A stretch of 64,000 bases of DNA from Sipunculus nudus (Eukaryota > Annelida > Sipuncula > Golfingiida > Sipunculidae). The notes beneath the pieces are model-generated. The model ran no database searches and was not told the DNA's origin. It saw only the letters and a list, made by a program, of their open reading frames with translations. The stretch is from assembly GCA_026874595.1 (NCBI GenBank), contig CM049314.1, positions 31,509,729 through 31,573,728 on the forward strand. The letters run 5' to 3'. A program made the translations under genes and the position numbers. Positions 24,301 through 36,890 of the stretch are shown in pieces (within the stretch, counting starts at the first letter, position 1; each line of letters begins with the position of its first letter).

Positions 24301-24423
24301 AAAAATCAGCATCGGAACACTAGACCTACCGTAAGGATACAGAGGCGGCAGGATTTGACACAAGGAGGTATAACTGTTGATATATAGGAGACACAGTGTT
24401 AAAGCGCAAACGAACAAATGCAT
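17969..24423 (-). CDS. Gene A: MEGF-like type I membrane protein
   Basis: Minus-strand exons: E1 24330-24423 (signal peptide), E2 23635-23781, E3 20737-20871, E5 20047-20184, E6 19412-19585 (or to the stop at 19359), JM 19113-19229, TM 18599-18728, tail about 17969-17990. The product would be a signal peptide, four EGF modules of the MEGF10/SCARF/Draper type, a Cys-containing stalk, one membrane helix and a very short tail. All checked extracellular exons are phase 1 on both sides, with GT/AG junctions and no internal stops. E4 and E7-E9 of the longest family members are missing. The tail is about 7 residues if the acceptor at 17992-17991 is used, with no room for the NPxY or ITAM motifs of MEGF10/Draper. 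The weakest points are the E6 donor and the last exon. The role, by family, would be surface recognition of cells or particles. Confidence 0.7.
18599..18728 (-). CDS. Gene A transmembrane exon
   Basis: The exon is 130 nt, acceptor tttactag, donor gtactt, entering in phase 1 and leaving in phase 2. It encodes TQNPIVMKPEQSFSREI followed by the hydrophobic run HIALAFSVFMVIIVVFMLIS and MWLCM, a clear single membrane helix. It is the only such exon found in the cluster. Confidence 0.75.
19035..19101. repeat. (TA)n microsatellite in gene A intron
   Basis: About 67 bases of TA only about ten bases past the JM donor. Confidence 0.95.
19113..19229 (-). CDS. Gene A juxtamembrane exon (JM)
   Basis: The exon is 39 codons, phase 1 on both sides, donor gtaagta. 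It begins CKPGLFGNDCQNTTKKCPTW and ends CNNRSTFQHLSLN, with N-glycosylation sequons (NTT, NRS). It differs from the GCCE/D-type JM of F, C and B2, so the stalk of gene A is of a distinct kind. Confidence 0.65.
19359..19585 (-). CDS. Gene A exon E6: EGF module, possible alternative end
   Basis: It encodes CESGTWGRTCALICSEGC, then CGVSDGSCRCKPGWDGRRC, close to F E6. The frame continues to TAA at 19361-19359 through SNQPTNSSTIKSQYQTIF. A phase-1 donor (A|gtagta after 19412) would give a 58-codon exon joining JM in frame. Read-through to the stop would give a secreted form. Confidence 0.65.
20047..20184 (-). CDS. Gene A exon E5: EGF module
   Basis: The exon is 46 codons, phase 1 on both sides, acceptor gagtag. 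It encodes CSKGTYGSGCKKSCLMNC, then CRSTDGRCLKGCLPGKKGDK and CHQG. All eight cysteines are present. Confidence 0.8.
20737..20871 (-). CDS. Gene A exon E3: EGF module
   Basis: The exon is 45 codons, phase 1 on both sides, acceptor tttcag, donor gtaaat. It encodes CSPGNYGRNCLEICSTGC, then CKSDGTCTDGCVEGRRGLKC. It is the intact counterpart of the broken E3 in F and F'. Confidence 0.8.
21312..21341. repeat. (TA)n microsatellite in gene A intron 2
   Basis: About 30 bases of TA. Confidence 0.95.
22709..23243. mobile_element. Pogo/Tigger-like MITE in gene A intron 2
   Basis: The element has imperfect terminal inverted repeats (cagtgaattcccgcatgaag at the left; the complement of gcgcggttttacag at the right). 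TA is present on both outer sides, as expected for a TA-target element. Subterminal parts carry repeated gaccacc/cacgaccac blocks on both sides, as in Tigger-type short elements. About 535 bp, with no transposase frame, so non-autonomous. Superfamily assignment rests on end shape only. Confidence 0.6.
23635..23781 (-). CDS. Gene A exon E2: EGF module
   Basis: The exon is 49 codons, phase 1 on both sides, acceptor attctcaag, donor gtaaaa. It encodes GFPQVCPAGRYGKWC, CPTGCFKKECYNKSKC and CIEGRRGSKCEEG. An apparent nearer acceptor (cgcag, AG at 23772-23771) would leave the wrong frame. Confidence 0.8.
24330..24423 (-). CDS. Gene A exon E1: signal peptide
   Basis: ATG at 24423-24421 opens MHLFVCALTLCLLYINSYTS, then LCQILPPLYPY, ending in phase 1 at gtaggt. 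It is 94 nt, the same length as F E1. The in-frame TTG two codons earlier is not needed as a start. Confidence 0.8.
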
Positions 24424-25065
24424 TTTCAACTTCGTCTAGCCTGCTGCTCTTCAGCTCATCACTCTTACAGCTGAAATACACTGGTTTGCAACATCACTAG
24501 AAAAATTATTCAGCATTTTCCTCAACCCATCATGCTATCATTATTGTAATTTTCCTATTTTCATTATTTTCCTTATAGTCATAAAATGTTATTTGAAAGG
24601 AGTAACTGAGATAAATATAACCTTATATTTACATAGCTGACAAAACAAATCCTAATGTATGCAGACATCATATATAATTATATTATCTGTGTTTGATATC
24701 CCGTCCTACTGTTACAATTTGGCTGCGTAGCTGTTTGCCTTGCCTTATTTACAAGGAAAACTATGCTGTGAAACAATTTCCAAGTGTCATTATTGAAAGA
24801 AAGAAAACTTACCATTACCACGTCCATTTTGTTTTAGATAATTACTACCGCCTTGCTGAAGTGTTTTGAAATTATAAAAATACCCCGGACAGTTTAATTT
24901 TTTTAGTAATCAAAAATTGGTCTGTATAATAGCTACTCAAATTTCCGTTGAATAGACTGCATGCAGTTACACAAACAGACACACATACTAAACATATTCT
25001 CATTCAAATACAACAGTGCATTCATTATATAAGGAACGAATAAACGATCCATGATATAATAAATC
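24424..25065 (-). promoter_or_regulatory. Conserved upstream region of gene A
   Basis: It shares ordered blocks with 6160-6862 upstream of gene F (see there), including the tgatgttgcaaacca block about 60-80 bases before the ATG. No clear TATA box. Confidence 0.4.
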
Positions 25066-27169
25066 GTCTTTATTCGTTAGCGCCAAGCAATTTTGTTCCA
25101 TATTTACATATATATCTACATGCAAAATGTACTTCTGACTCATGTACAATTATGTTTAAAATTATGTTTAAAAAACACTACACTAAAAAATAATGACAGG
25201 TACATGTGTACACTTTAACAGATTGATGCTAATTAACTTTATTTTTGCATCTTTATTGATATTAACCGTCGCCATGATTGAAAGGAAGTGGTTAAGCGTG
25301 ATTTATATCAGAGAAAATATATTTTTCAATCAATGAAAACACACACATTATTAAAATAATACTTGTTACTGATGCTATAAGATTTACTCGCGTTTCCTTC
25401 CTTTGCATAAAAGTACTGACAGTCATCCGTAGATTTCATTATATCGTTATAAAAAGTGACTATATTTTCGTTCTCTCTGTGCCCACACCTTGGAAATGCC
25501 TGATTTCGGTTTCGAAGTAACGGGAATGATGCCAAGAGTGTCTTAAGTTATTTTTTACTCTATATTTATCACTGTAAAAATGGACATAATTCAGGGAAAG
25601 CCCAATCGCAGCACCATCTATCAAACATTATATGTAACCCTCGAATGAATATTGTAGACCCCATCTAACCGTTCAAACAGTCGTCTCTGCATGATTCATC
25701 ACTGTCACACAGTGCCATAAATATCTAAACAGTTTTCCCGTTATGACCAAATATTTTGGATATTAAGATATACATTAACATAAAATATACATTTTTATTA
25801 TATGAATAATTATTATGTCTTGTTAAACTTATTCCGCAAGTAGCTAATGAAAATGTCATGGAAGCACAAAAATCAATTTCTACCAAACCAAACAATGTTG
25901 ATTTATTGTAAATAGTGTCCACCTGTTTATCCAAATTCTGAAATATATTTTTATTATCACATCCACTGAAACCTGACTAGTCAAGTAATACATTTTTTAC
26001 TTAAAGAATCGTCGCCATAAAAGTAGATGAGAATATGATTTATGATTTTTTTGCTAAAGTTAGCAATTGTTTGCATTATATTGAATCAAAATACGACACC
26101 CCATTTAGACCGGTTTACCGTTAGAATTATACTGTAGTGACTGAAGCGGATGTCTCCTTTATTCGCCATACTGTTGTCTAATTCTCTTCCAATTGGATTA
26201 GAAACTTTACTTTGGTAATATGTGATTCATATAAGCTCATGGAAAAGGATGCGGTAAAGTACTATAAATATTTGGGAATGTTTGGCATGTTTCGAGTCTT
26301 TTCGGGAGTGACAGGTGAAACTATACTAAGCTCAAGTTGAACACAAATCAACTGACGTAGTCTTTGACCCAAGCGCCCAATAAATATATACATAATTGGC
26401 GTGTATTTGACAAACTGCCGGTCTTATACTAAAATGCTTGGTATAAACTGCCCCCCAGTATAATATGGTTTACACAGATACAAAATTAGTGAACTAGGAC
26501 AACCTTAATTTTGATAAATAATTAATGGCACAGGCGGCAAGCATAATTGTAAATACCATCATCATTTTGTCTAATCATCAACTGATGATAAAAATAAGTA
26601 AACGTTGCACGTTGTCTATTGCTGTCTCGAACAAAGGAAAATACCCAAAGACCCACTTCTGGGGAAGTAATTAAACTAATTATATAATCATTGGTACAAC
26701 AAATTGACAGTAAGCCCATGAGACATCTTTGTTTTATCTGGGACGGTAATATACCAAAGTACTATTAGATATATAGTTGAAACATAGACCAAATGAATAT
26801 AAATACTTCGATGCGAATAATGTAATTATTAAAATATAAACGATCCTCCGGATATTATAGGTTTTTTATATAAATTATCAAGCATTATTTCTTATGTGTG
26901 TGTTTTCTCAATATATATCAGAATATATGATTTTCATTATTTACAAAAGATACAAAAATAATTGGTATTTAGTTGGCTAAAATCATTTTCTGATCTTTCA
27001 CTTTCTGTTCGAATTTTTTTGTCAAAAAATTCTTTTTATGCATGACATTCTCAATAGCCAACTTAAACATAATGCTTTATGCATCATGCAAGCGACGTAT
27101 TACCATTATTTAAGTAAAATATTTTATAATGTTTTTCTTGTAAGAAATTTTATCGTAAACTATACTTAC
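25066..27169. other. Intergenic between gene A and relic B2
   Basis: Apart from the E3 relic at 25651-25748, no exon or repeat is recognised. The part next to B2 (about 26990-27169) resembles the sequence after the JM exon of gene F. No membrane exon was found. Confidence 0.5.
25651..25748 (-). pseudogene. Stray E3 EGF-exon relic
   Basis: The plus-strand text from attgtagaccccatct through cgtctctgcatgattcatca to atatctaaacagttttcccg lines up with the reverse complement of E3 in F', A and C. An internal deletion has removed the SKC region and the frame is lost. It lies between gene A's upstream region and B2, so it belongs to neither of the readable units. Confidence 0.5.
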
Positions 27170-30100
27170 TGTCTATGGTTACATTGTATCCTTGCGTGAC
27201 ATTCCTTTCATCACAACAGCCTGCCAGGCAAATTAATGGACAGTGATCACAATCACAGCCTTCATTGCACAACCATTTTCGATCAGCTCAGTCACATTCT
27301 GTACGACAGTGACAATATCTAACAAAATGTAAATAATACTAGAATGGGGTAGACTGGGTGTTTCTGTTTGTTTGCAGTGCAGGTAGAAACGCATCAAAGT
27401 ATATCATCACATTTAGGCGGAGCTGCCTTGTTTTTTTTTTTCATGCATTTGGTGGTTTGTGCAGGTTCTCATCGAAGAATAAATTTAGGAATTATGGAAA
27501 AGGAAAAATGGTTTATGCTTTGGGTAGGATTAAAATACAGATCAGGATCCTGGGGAATTCACACGTTTCATCTGCTTTCTTATTTATCTTTCCATATATA
27601 TAAGAATCAAACCATCCAAAGATTACTCCTTCCATGAATTATTTTAAAATAGGTATATTTGAAAAAGGCGCTCACACGGAATAAAGAAATGACGTCGTCA
27701 ATTCGTGCTTCATTGATGTTGGGTAATATATTCGATATATGACACTGATGTCATAATCATTTAATCATGAATGATCATGTAACTGGATATGGGTCCCCGT
27801 GTGCGATAGAAACAAAAGAGTGATCATACACGTAATAGCCTACCAGATAATTCAAAGGGTTGTCATCTTTTTTTTTAACAAAGAGAGTCTATCCTACGAG
27901 GTATTCACATGTATTTTTGACATACAAGTGTATGCGCATGTGTATGCTTTTTGTTTTATAGCTGTGTTCTCATTAGATTTAATTTTTTATTATTTATTTT
28001 TTTTCCATTAAAGATTTATATTAAATGTAAGGAACGATTCGTGTGTGGGTGACAGAATTCCATCTGATAAACCGACATCTATTTCTTACCATCCTTGGCA
28101 ATGGTCAAGGTTTTTCCGTTTTTCGCATTTTCTTCCAGTTAAGCTTGATTTGAAACTACATATGCCATCACGTACACCACACACGGTGTTGCAACCCTCT
28201 GAACATTTCATGCACAGCCAACTTCCCATGGGTCACAGACTTTAATCGTCGATTTGTTAACAAAGGATAAACTGAGGACAACTGAAGATAATCTTAATTG
28301 CTAGCGATGATTAAACGTGGATTGTCCGTATCGATTGAAGAATATATCGATAGGTAGGCAATAAATTGATTGTTTCTTGACGGATGAAAAAACTGAGACC
28401 AACATTCTATTAATATATAGATAAATAACCCCTAGGAGAGAATGTTTCCGTAAACATGTATGTCAATAATTACTACTTAAAATGTCATCATATCCATATG
28501 TAAAATGCCAACATTTTTTTCAGCAAATTTTAACTAACGTGTTATGTTTTTTTTTATATGTGCACCTAAGCTTGTGAAATATTGATCTCTCATAATAGTT
28601 AAGTCCATAATTATTTGAATTTTATCTAGATAATAAGTATGTTTCGTTATATCCAATACTACTTCAAAAAAGAATATAATGATTGCTTAAGAGCTATACA
28701 TTGTATAGAAACAATGTCATGTTTTGGAAACAGTTGATTCACTGTTAACAATATCTGCAGTTTCTTCATACTGGGGGAAATTAAGCTTTTATTATTTTTA
28801 ATGCGAGAACGCAGCTAGTCAAATGCAACACGTAAAAATTCATCTATGAGTAAAGACCATGCCATAAGTGGTTTAGTACCCCATCAAGTATTAACCCATA
28901 AATAAGTAATACCGACTTAATCACATTTGTCACTTTTTCCCCTGGTAAACATCCTATCAGGCACGTTCCATCAGTGTTCAGGCTGGCCCAAACAAAGCAA
29001 TTCAACAGGCATAATTGTGTGCTGTTGATTTCGTATGAACCGTGGTCCCAGTCTGTTTTTATACATGTTACCTATTTTTGTAAACATTTTGTCCAAGTTA
29101 TTCATGCCTTTCAATTGAAGACATTTAACTGCATTTGAAGTTACAAACTTAGCCTACAGAGGATAAATAAGCAGTAAAACATATATAATGGGAACACTTC
29201 GAAGCATATTGTTTCTGGAATTGTGCTGTTGAAATATTTTCAATTAAACAAATAGAACCTCCTGATTTAATGAAAGTATAAAAAACTCAATATTTTAGGG
29301 GCAAATTGTTTAGCTTGTTCGTTCCCAAGGAAGATTATGAACAAATAGATATAATCAAAGACATTTGACAAAAAAGTACAGCATTAACTAAACAAAAAGT
29401 AATATGTACCATACTGGCAAGTTTCGTCGTTGTTACATTTACCCAGTCATACAGGAAGTGACAAGTGTGTACACACCGACACATACACCCTCACAGAATT
29501 GACCGATAACAATACGGTCCTCTTCGCGCAGGCTTAATCAGAGAACTTATCTGGTGCCAATACAGAAAATGATTTATGTGAGAAATGTGTACCTTGCCTT
29601 GTAATCGAAGCTGACACAAGACAAGATACCGCGTGTAAAGAAAAAAAGATCACAAAATAAATCAAGAATGCACCTTAAACTAAACACGTGAGGATAGCAA
29701 TAGAATGTACAAGCATAAATATGTTAATTAGAAATAAATTTAAAATAAATTGCTTTGCATATAAATGTTTGACATTAAGTATACAAATTTATAAATGAAT
29801 TCCTCAATCAATCAAACTGTGACCTAAAGCTGTTCAGGTGAGAAGACCTTTTAGATGAACAGGTAAGGAGACCTTTAAGATATGCACGCTATCAAAGGGA
29901 GATATGTTTTTTTTTATTAATTTCTTGCATTGCATATAATATTTAGGATTTCAAAATGCATAAAAATGCAAACATTTTAAGAATTCCTAAAAAAATCAAA
30001 ATATGGATCCAAGTGTAAATAAAACCTTAAAAGTTCTTTTGACCAATACGATGAACCTGCTATTATAATTAGCAGTTGATCTGGAAAAATAAATTGAGAT

Positions 30101-31200
30101 ATCATGTCCAATACTTATGACGGACGTTCGGACGGACATACGATGAAAATTGTTAAAGGACGTACGGACGGACAGACAGACGTACGGAGCTGATCACTAT
30201 ATCCCCCGGTGTGTTGAGGCGGGGATAATTAGGTCTGGTTTCTAGTAATCTAAAAATTATAATAAAAGAATGTTACGGACCAAATTTGTAGATTTGATAC
30301 ATTTGATACACAGTCCTGCATTTAAAACTTGTAACAAGAGGAGATGGAAGCATTTTCCTCACCTCATGTGTGATTAACATAAGTTATAAAACAGATCAGG
30401 ATTAACCTGTTGATACAGTTAACTAAATGCAACTATTGCACTTGCGTATGTAAAAGTAGCCTGACCCTCCACAAATTTCAACATAATTTATGTATTCACT
30501 ATTGATCGCGGAAATATTCAGAATCTACCGAAATATCAATAGGAGTTGAAGAGTCCCAAATGTCCAAATAAGGAACATTCAAATATGGCTAGGAGGTCCT
30601 ATTTCTGATTCGTTTTGACTATTTTTTGCCGTTAAAAACCAAATCGTAATTATTGAACCTGGAAACTTATATCTCAAAATCTTAACAGGTTCTTCAATAC
30701 CCGAAATTAAGTTCACTTTGGTTACGTTTGTCAGTCAAAATAACACAATAAAGAGATTGAAAAGGAAAACAAAATAAGATGATACAACCAGTATCATACA
30801 ATGGATAGACTTATCTAAGATCAACACGCATCACAAATTTGTAGGTTATTGGGTGATACCGAATTGAAAAAAAATGGAAATCTAGGCACATGCAACTTGC
30901 ACTAATTTAGGATCTTTACAATTCACTCACATGATTTCTTATTAATTATACCGGGACTTTCTCTCGCTACCAAAAATATCCATGATGTGATCTGTATGTG
31001 CGTGTAAACTGAAAACTAATAATGTTTGATTGAACGTTATAATGATATTTCCGCTGCCCTTTCTCACACTTTGAACCTCGTCTCCCTTCTATAAACGGTG
31101 TTTGCAGTTGCCATTATTGTCACATTTGTTTTCTTAATACAGCCAGACAATGACTAAGGCACAGTTCTACATATCTGCCAGCTGAACACTTTTGTAGTCG
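27170..31200 (-). pseudogene. B2: relic of an MEGF-like gene
   Basis: Recognisable minus-strand pieces: E2 about 31059-31197 (donor gt changed to gg), part of E7 about 29408-29450, E8 about 28916-29053, E9 28090-28239, JM 27170-27318. Each is damaged. E8 has Cys replaced by Ser/Trp at several places and a 1-nt frameshift near the end. E9 has a 6-nt deletion and a 1-nt frameshift giving an early TGA. JM has TGA in the EGF-like frame, though its end still reads GCCDERNVTQGYNVTI before gtaagt. E3-E6 were not found. No signal exon is seen for this unit, so a protein is very unlikely. Confidence 0.7.
30115..30240. repeat. ggacggac-rich dispersed-repeat fragment
   Basis: Short overlapping runs of gacgga(c) (gacggacgttcggacggaca, then acgtacggacggacagacag) are followed by a ggcggggata end. 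Such runs are common near the ends of mollusc dispersed repeats; the element type is not clear here. Confidence 0.4.
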
Positions 31201-33139
31201 GTCTTGAGTATAAGGCACATCCATATATCAGCATTACGTATGTTCTAATGTGTATCATTCTAATACAGCTGATATATCATACTTACTTGAATTTCAAGCC
31301 TACTTGTTGTTGGATTATATGAGGAATGCCACTTACCGTTATGTATTGTCAATAGATTTGAAACGCACATATAATGTAAATAAAGGCTACTTGCCGTAGG
31401 CCTACATACAAGGTACACTCCATATTTGATACAAATAAGACGACTTCACTATAGACTCCAGGATAAATCGAAGCCTGAATCGGCGAGTACCAAATGATCG
31501 CTGCCCTCAAACACCAGCATGTAGGACATCATTGCCCTTCAGCTTCCATAAAGAAGATTGCGCTGAAGAATCGCCTTTTTATTACATCGGAGCTGCAAGC
31601 GGCATAAATGCGACGGGAATACGCATGTAATACGCTTGGCATTCGTCAGATGTGCCCCAAGCATGCGGTGTACAGAAGTCAGGTGCGTCCGGAATACGCC
31701 CAGCAGGCGCACTGCATACGAAACAGCATGTTAAAGAAGTATTGCGCACTTCATACACAATGGATACCACTACTTTGTTACTTATACGCTAGATGTGAGT
31801 CGCACATACGCACATACATTCGAAAATTGTTTAAATAAGGAGCATACGGCGGCGTAATGAAACATTTTATAACGGAACTCATAAGGACTTTGTGTATATA
31901 CGCAGAAGTCTGACAGGGCCAGAACTGACAAAAGGTATATAATGGACACACACAAAAACGTTTCCGCAACGCACACGCACCTCCTTGGTACAAATAGACA
32001 CACAGCTGGAGACTATCCTAAACTGACAAATGAAACATCGTCATTCATGATGTCCTCTGTGCTTCATTTTATACATCGTATATTTTATAAACTTTCACTC
32101 TGCTTTGAGCATATAACTCGTTCAAAGTATTTTAACGTTATAGGCCTATGTAGGATATCGTCATGCATCTCTCAACAGGTCAAGCAAAGTTATTCCAAAT
32201 CTCATAATATTATCATATAAAAGTATTGCCCATGAAAAAGATATTAATAAAGTATTACATAAAATGAGTCCAATTCCTCGTGGAAAAACTTGTTTATATC
32301 TATTCTTCCACTAAAAACATGAGGTGTGATTTGTTCAAAAAATGTTGGCACATCCATAAGAACTTTCAACACGGCAGTGGTGTCAAACACTGGGAAATCC
32401 CCTGTGAAAAAAATTCTAGATCTCAGTAAAAGCACAGTATTTCTGCCGCTGTAAGTCCCATATTTTCAGCAGAGAATAAATACAACATGAATTTCTAGAT
32501 CTGAGTTTTTGATAAAATTCAGCCCACGATGTCACATATGTACCAGCCAATCAAATCAGGTAAAGTCTTGGATCTAAATGAAATTCTCCATTCACACAAC
32601 ATATATAGGTGGAATAGGTTAACTTAACTTCAAACAATGATGCTGTTGTACTCATGATGTTTATAAAAAAAAAATCTCATTCATTACTCGTACACCATAA
32701 ATATGGCCGATATCATTATAAAAATGTATTATTTGTGTGATTTCTGGAATAGTATAATCTGTTGATATGTTGGAAGGCGTTTCCTGGAGAATTTCAGGGT
32801 ATGGCCAAGATTTAGGGAGGCGAGGGGGCCATGGTCAGTGGCCGATCCAGAAATTTGAGAATGGGGAGGAGACGCGAAAGAGGGAATAGGAGGGGAGAGG
32901 ATATCATATCTATGAGTAATTTGGAAACTAAGTGTTATATATTTGTGAATATGTATATGTATATATTGTTTTTATTATTATTTTTACTATTAGTTATATT
33001 TTTTAGTTTATGGAAAAGTTGATATTTTTTTGTTTTCAATTATGAAACATGGTGTTATTGAGGTTAATTACGGGTTTATAATGAGAGTATGGGAGGGATA
33101 TCCTCCCAAATATAGGGAAATTTTTGAATATGTAATGTA

Positions 33140-33260
33140 AAGTCTCAAGAGCCCACAGGACTCCCTAAGAGCACAGATCTTGAGTTCGAGTACAGGTATC
33201 ACCAGAGGAGCCGAAGGATTGTTTACGGTCGACCCCAGCCTGGTGCTCTGCAGTTGTTCT
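33140..33260 (+). mobile_element. tRNA-derived SINE copy
   Basis: Contains gatcttgagttcgagt (B-box-like), then acggtcgaccccagcctggt and gctctgcag. The same order of blocks is found at 60250-60370 (gatcttgagttcgaatctc ... cacggtcggcccaaaccc ... gctctgcag). Confidence 0.55.
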
Positions 33261-33828
33261 GCAGCTGTTCATAAATATCCTCATCCTCAACTGAAGAATT
33301 TGAAATTAATAAACTGCAGTTAACTTACAACAATTGATAATTGCTAATTTATTAAACGAAATATGAAAAATGAAAATGAATCACTAAAATTGAGGAAATA
33401 GATAAAATGAGATATTGCAGCTCAACGGGGCCGCGTGCCGAGAGGCACCCCCCTCTGGATCTGCCACTGGTAGCAGAGACAGTTTAATGCAATTGGCATT
33501 AGCATTAGACTATGGGAAATTAGGAAAAGGACGGTCAACAGCAACAGTTCCAGCAAAAACCTCAGTGATATAATGTGACATTTAGTCCCTATCAGCTCAT
33601 ACAAACACATGACCATTGGATTTTCCTCGGGTGCAGCTAGTTTAGTTTATTTGGTTCTATTTTATTTTGATTCCAGTTCTATTATTTGTCTGTGTATTAT
33701 GATTTCGATTATAATGTGTTGTTCTCGTAATTTCGTTAATCAAGTCATCCTTGACTAATTTAGTTCATTGGTGCTATACCTCTGGTTAAGTACAGATAAC
33801 CGTATCCGATGTAGCATGCTTTGCAAGG

Positions 33829-33859
<31 letters not shown>

Positions 33860-34027
33860 CCTGTACCAATTCCACATTGACAATACCCCGGAAATACAAA
33901 AACAAGCATTCCAACATTTAAGGAAATTAATGCATAGGCATATAACGAGGGTGTTATTTCTGGATTCTCACCAAACAGAAGTTGGTCCGTTGCAGTAGCG
34001 GTTGTATTGTTGGTCCTGTCTTGTTTT

Positions 34028-34030
<3 letters not shown>

Positions 34031-34076
<46 letters not shown>
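34031..34076. repeat. (TA)n microsatellite
   Basis: About 46 bases of TA; a shorter CA/TA tract lies at 33829-33860. Confidence 0.95.
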
Positions 34077-34079
<3 letters not shown>

Positions 34080-34369
34080 GCAAGGAGGTAATTCTCGTGT
34101 ATTTATCATTTAATATTGTGGTAATTTGTTTTAAATATGCTTGATATCTGATCAATTGAATATTTTACGTTGTTAGTTCATTCATGTTCATTATACTCAA
34201 TTAACGAAGAACATGCGTAACAGTTCATTGATGCTTATTGTCAGTATTTTTTTAATAATGATAACTCTGTAGGACTCTCTTGTTGAGCAAACAAATTAAT
34301 ATCGCTTGATCATCTTTGAATTACTTATTCTGTCGTTTACTCACCGGTGACATGACCAGTGGCTGTTTG

Positions 34370-36890
34370 ACGGCCCATATCGACAGAAGTCTCGTTATTC
34401 CATTTATATTGTTTTCTTTCCTGTCCATCCTGATTTGCATCTGCAATCTCCGCAGATAGTGCTACGGATAGTAACAATATAAAGCATATCTCCTGCCTCA
34501 AATCCCTGTCTGACAAACTTGAAAAGTCGAAAGTGAATTTTTTATAAGATAACGAAAGTCTTACTTGTATGTGTGTGATCCTGTTAATAAGATCTTATTT
34601 GAACATAATAACTTAAATCACTAAAATGAGACGTTTTTGATTCTGTAAAGCAGGTCTCATTGGAGTATATTGACGTACATCACTTGCAATTTAAAAATAA
34701 CTTTCTTTTAATTTAATGGAATTTATTGCTACATACGATTCTGGTATATTGTAGAAAAATCATTATGGTTTATTTCTGTATACTCATTAGATAATTTCTA
34801 TGGATGTGTATGTACTGCCGGGCTTTTAGTTTCACGGAATCAATTCTCTCTATGACCGACAACTAATAGACATGATTTTACCATTTACTTCATACATGGG
34901 CCAGTGGCATTTGTCCACTTTCTTCCCCGGTAAACATCATATCAGATATTTCCGTCACTGTTTCAAATGCTCCCTCCACACAATTCATGATGCAATACAT
35001 CTTAAAGCCGTGTCTATACGAGCCGTGTTTACAATCTGCTTATATACAATTATATATACTTTTGAATAACAAACATTTTAAGAATCGAATTGCGTGGTTC
35101 ACTACTAAGCCATATACCTTTTTTTTCTAATTTATGTTCATGTCGTATTTCAAATGTGGGGGTGAAATAAAGGATAATAGGGAATGATAATTGCGAGGGT
35201 CTATTTAACTGCGATCGTTCAGCTGTTTTCATCTTACATTAACAGACATAATCCAGTACAAGATATCGCCATATACCTAAGTTTTTTCTAATTTATGTTC
35301 ATGTCGTATTTCAAATGTAGGGATAAAATAAGGGATAATAGAGAATGATAATTGCGAGGGTCTATTTTAATGCGATCGTTCAGCTGTTTTCATCTTACAT
35401 TTACAGACATTATCCAGTACAAGATATATGCTTGCAATCATATGGAGACAGGCGGGGAACGGCTCTAAATCATAGAAGGATAAAAATCCGATAGCCTGTA
35501 CTTCATAATATATTTATATAATGCAGCACATAATGCCAGCATTTCTACTTTGCACGACAGTTTTCCCCGTTGTTTAAAAGGGTGGTTAATAACTTACGAT
35601 TACTAAAAGTTGAAATAATTTGAATAAAGTTTTGTTCATTGCATCTTATGCCATATCTTATTTGTTTGAAATGTATTCCACTTTTTATCCTATGTTAATA
35701 ATATAGGAGTTGGGCTCCATGATTAAAGACATCATCCGACAGGGAGTTTACTATACCATTTGTACACTAAAAATAAGAGATTTGGAATAGTCATCTACAT
35801 CACATATTATGCCCCAAACCGCTTATATACAACCATCTGCGCATGCTCCATCTTGCTTGCAATTAGAATATTTACAACCACAGCCACGAATGTCTAAACA
35901 GTGTCTCCTGTAATAATCTGGAAAGCAGGCTGAAACAAAATCATTACAGTGTTACTCCTGGAACAAACTTCACTTAGGACTTTTTGATTAAGGTTTCTGG
36001 TTAAATTTTTAAATGTATTGTACTGGATTAGGACTAACCATATATGGAAGTATTTTATGTCAATTTCCGTAGCATTTTGTGATTTAACATTAATTTAATA
36101 AGCCAACTTTAATTGAACGAGCTATGGTGACACAAATAATAACTGTTAAACATTATCTTCAGGGAGGTTCCTGTCAAGTTTTCTATATTCTGGAGGCTTC
36201 GTAAAAAACATGGTACTGAGCTCTAAAAAAGTCACAGTGCAAAACATTGATTTTTATATTTATATATATATATATTATAAGTCAGGACCCTAGTCGGCAA
36301 GTTCTTAAAAAAGGCAGGCTGTCAACAGCTGTGAATGTGTTATTCTGATTAAATTGAAAGTTAGGAACATACTTATTCTACCTTCTTCACATTTTGAACC
36401 TCGTCTTCCTTCTATACAGCAGTGTATGCAGTTGTCATTAGTATATCATGTTTAATTTTTAAAACAACCATCCGGACAATACATAGAACACCAGTTTTAC
36501 ATAATTCTTTACACGCATCCATACATCACCATTGTGTTTGGCCAACATAATTTCAATGTTACACCTTGTATGGTGCAACTTATACGCTTGAATCGCAAGT
36601 CTTGATTTATGTTATGAATTCATGCTATCATCATATTTTGATAAGGAGTTAACTATAAAACTTTATTTGGATACATAATCCATTGTCGTTAAATATTATC
36701 AAAACATGTGTGGCGAAAAGTAACAAAAAAAGGCAATGACGTTTTAAGCGAATTCAGAAGTTAATACCATTGCAGAAACTAGTTATGTACAAATCTAGTT
36801 ATGTAGCAAAAATCTTCCATACTCACCGAAAGCATATAGAGGCGGTAGGAGCTGACAAACCCGCAATAATTTTCGGGTTACACGATCAAT
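34370..36890 (-). pseudogene. B1: relic of an MEGF-like gene
   Basis: Minus-strand pieces: E1 end about 36827-36890 (VCQLLPPLYAF before gtgagt; the signal-peptide part is gone), E2 about 36382-36512 (stop after CFKN), E3 about 35796-35929 (TAA after CADGCI), E5 about 34900-35035 (frameshift; donor gt changed to cc), E6 about 34370-34521 (most cysteines lost). Exon order and spacing follow gene A, so this was once a similar unit. It cannot encode a protein as it stands. Confidence 0.7.
35109..35428. repeat. Tandem duplication, 2 x about 160 bp
   Basis: 35109-35267 and 35268-35428 are near-identical direct copies (gccatatacct ... atccagtacaagatat), with a few substitutions and small indels. 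The duplication is in intron DNA of relic B1. Confidence 0.9.

Larger units (their letters stand above)
31201..34369. other. Intergenic between relics B2 and B1
   Basis: No gene supported. Contents: an unusual atacgc-rich stretch at about 31560-32000, a SINE-like copy at 33140-33260, and CA/TA microsatellites at 33829-33860 and 34031-34076. Confidence 0.5.

Noticed and set aside
27170-36890. A single gene running from B1 E1 to B2 JM
   Set aside because: There are two E2-type exons, and most exons carry stops or frameshifts; two separate relics explain this better.
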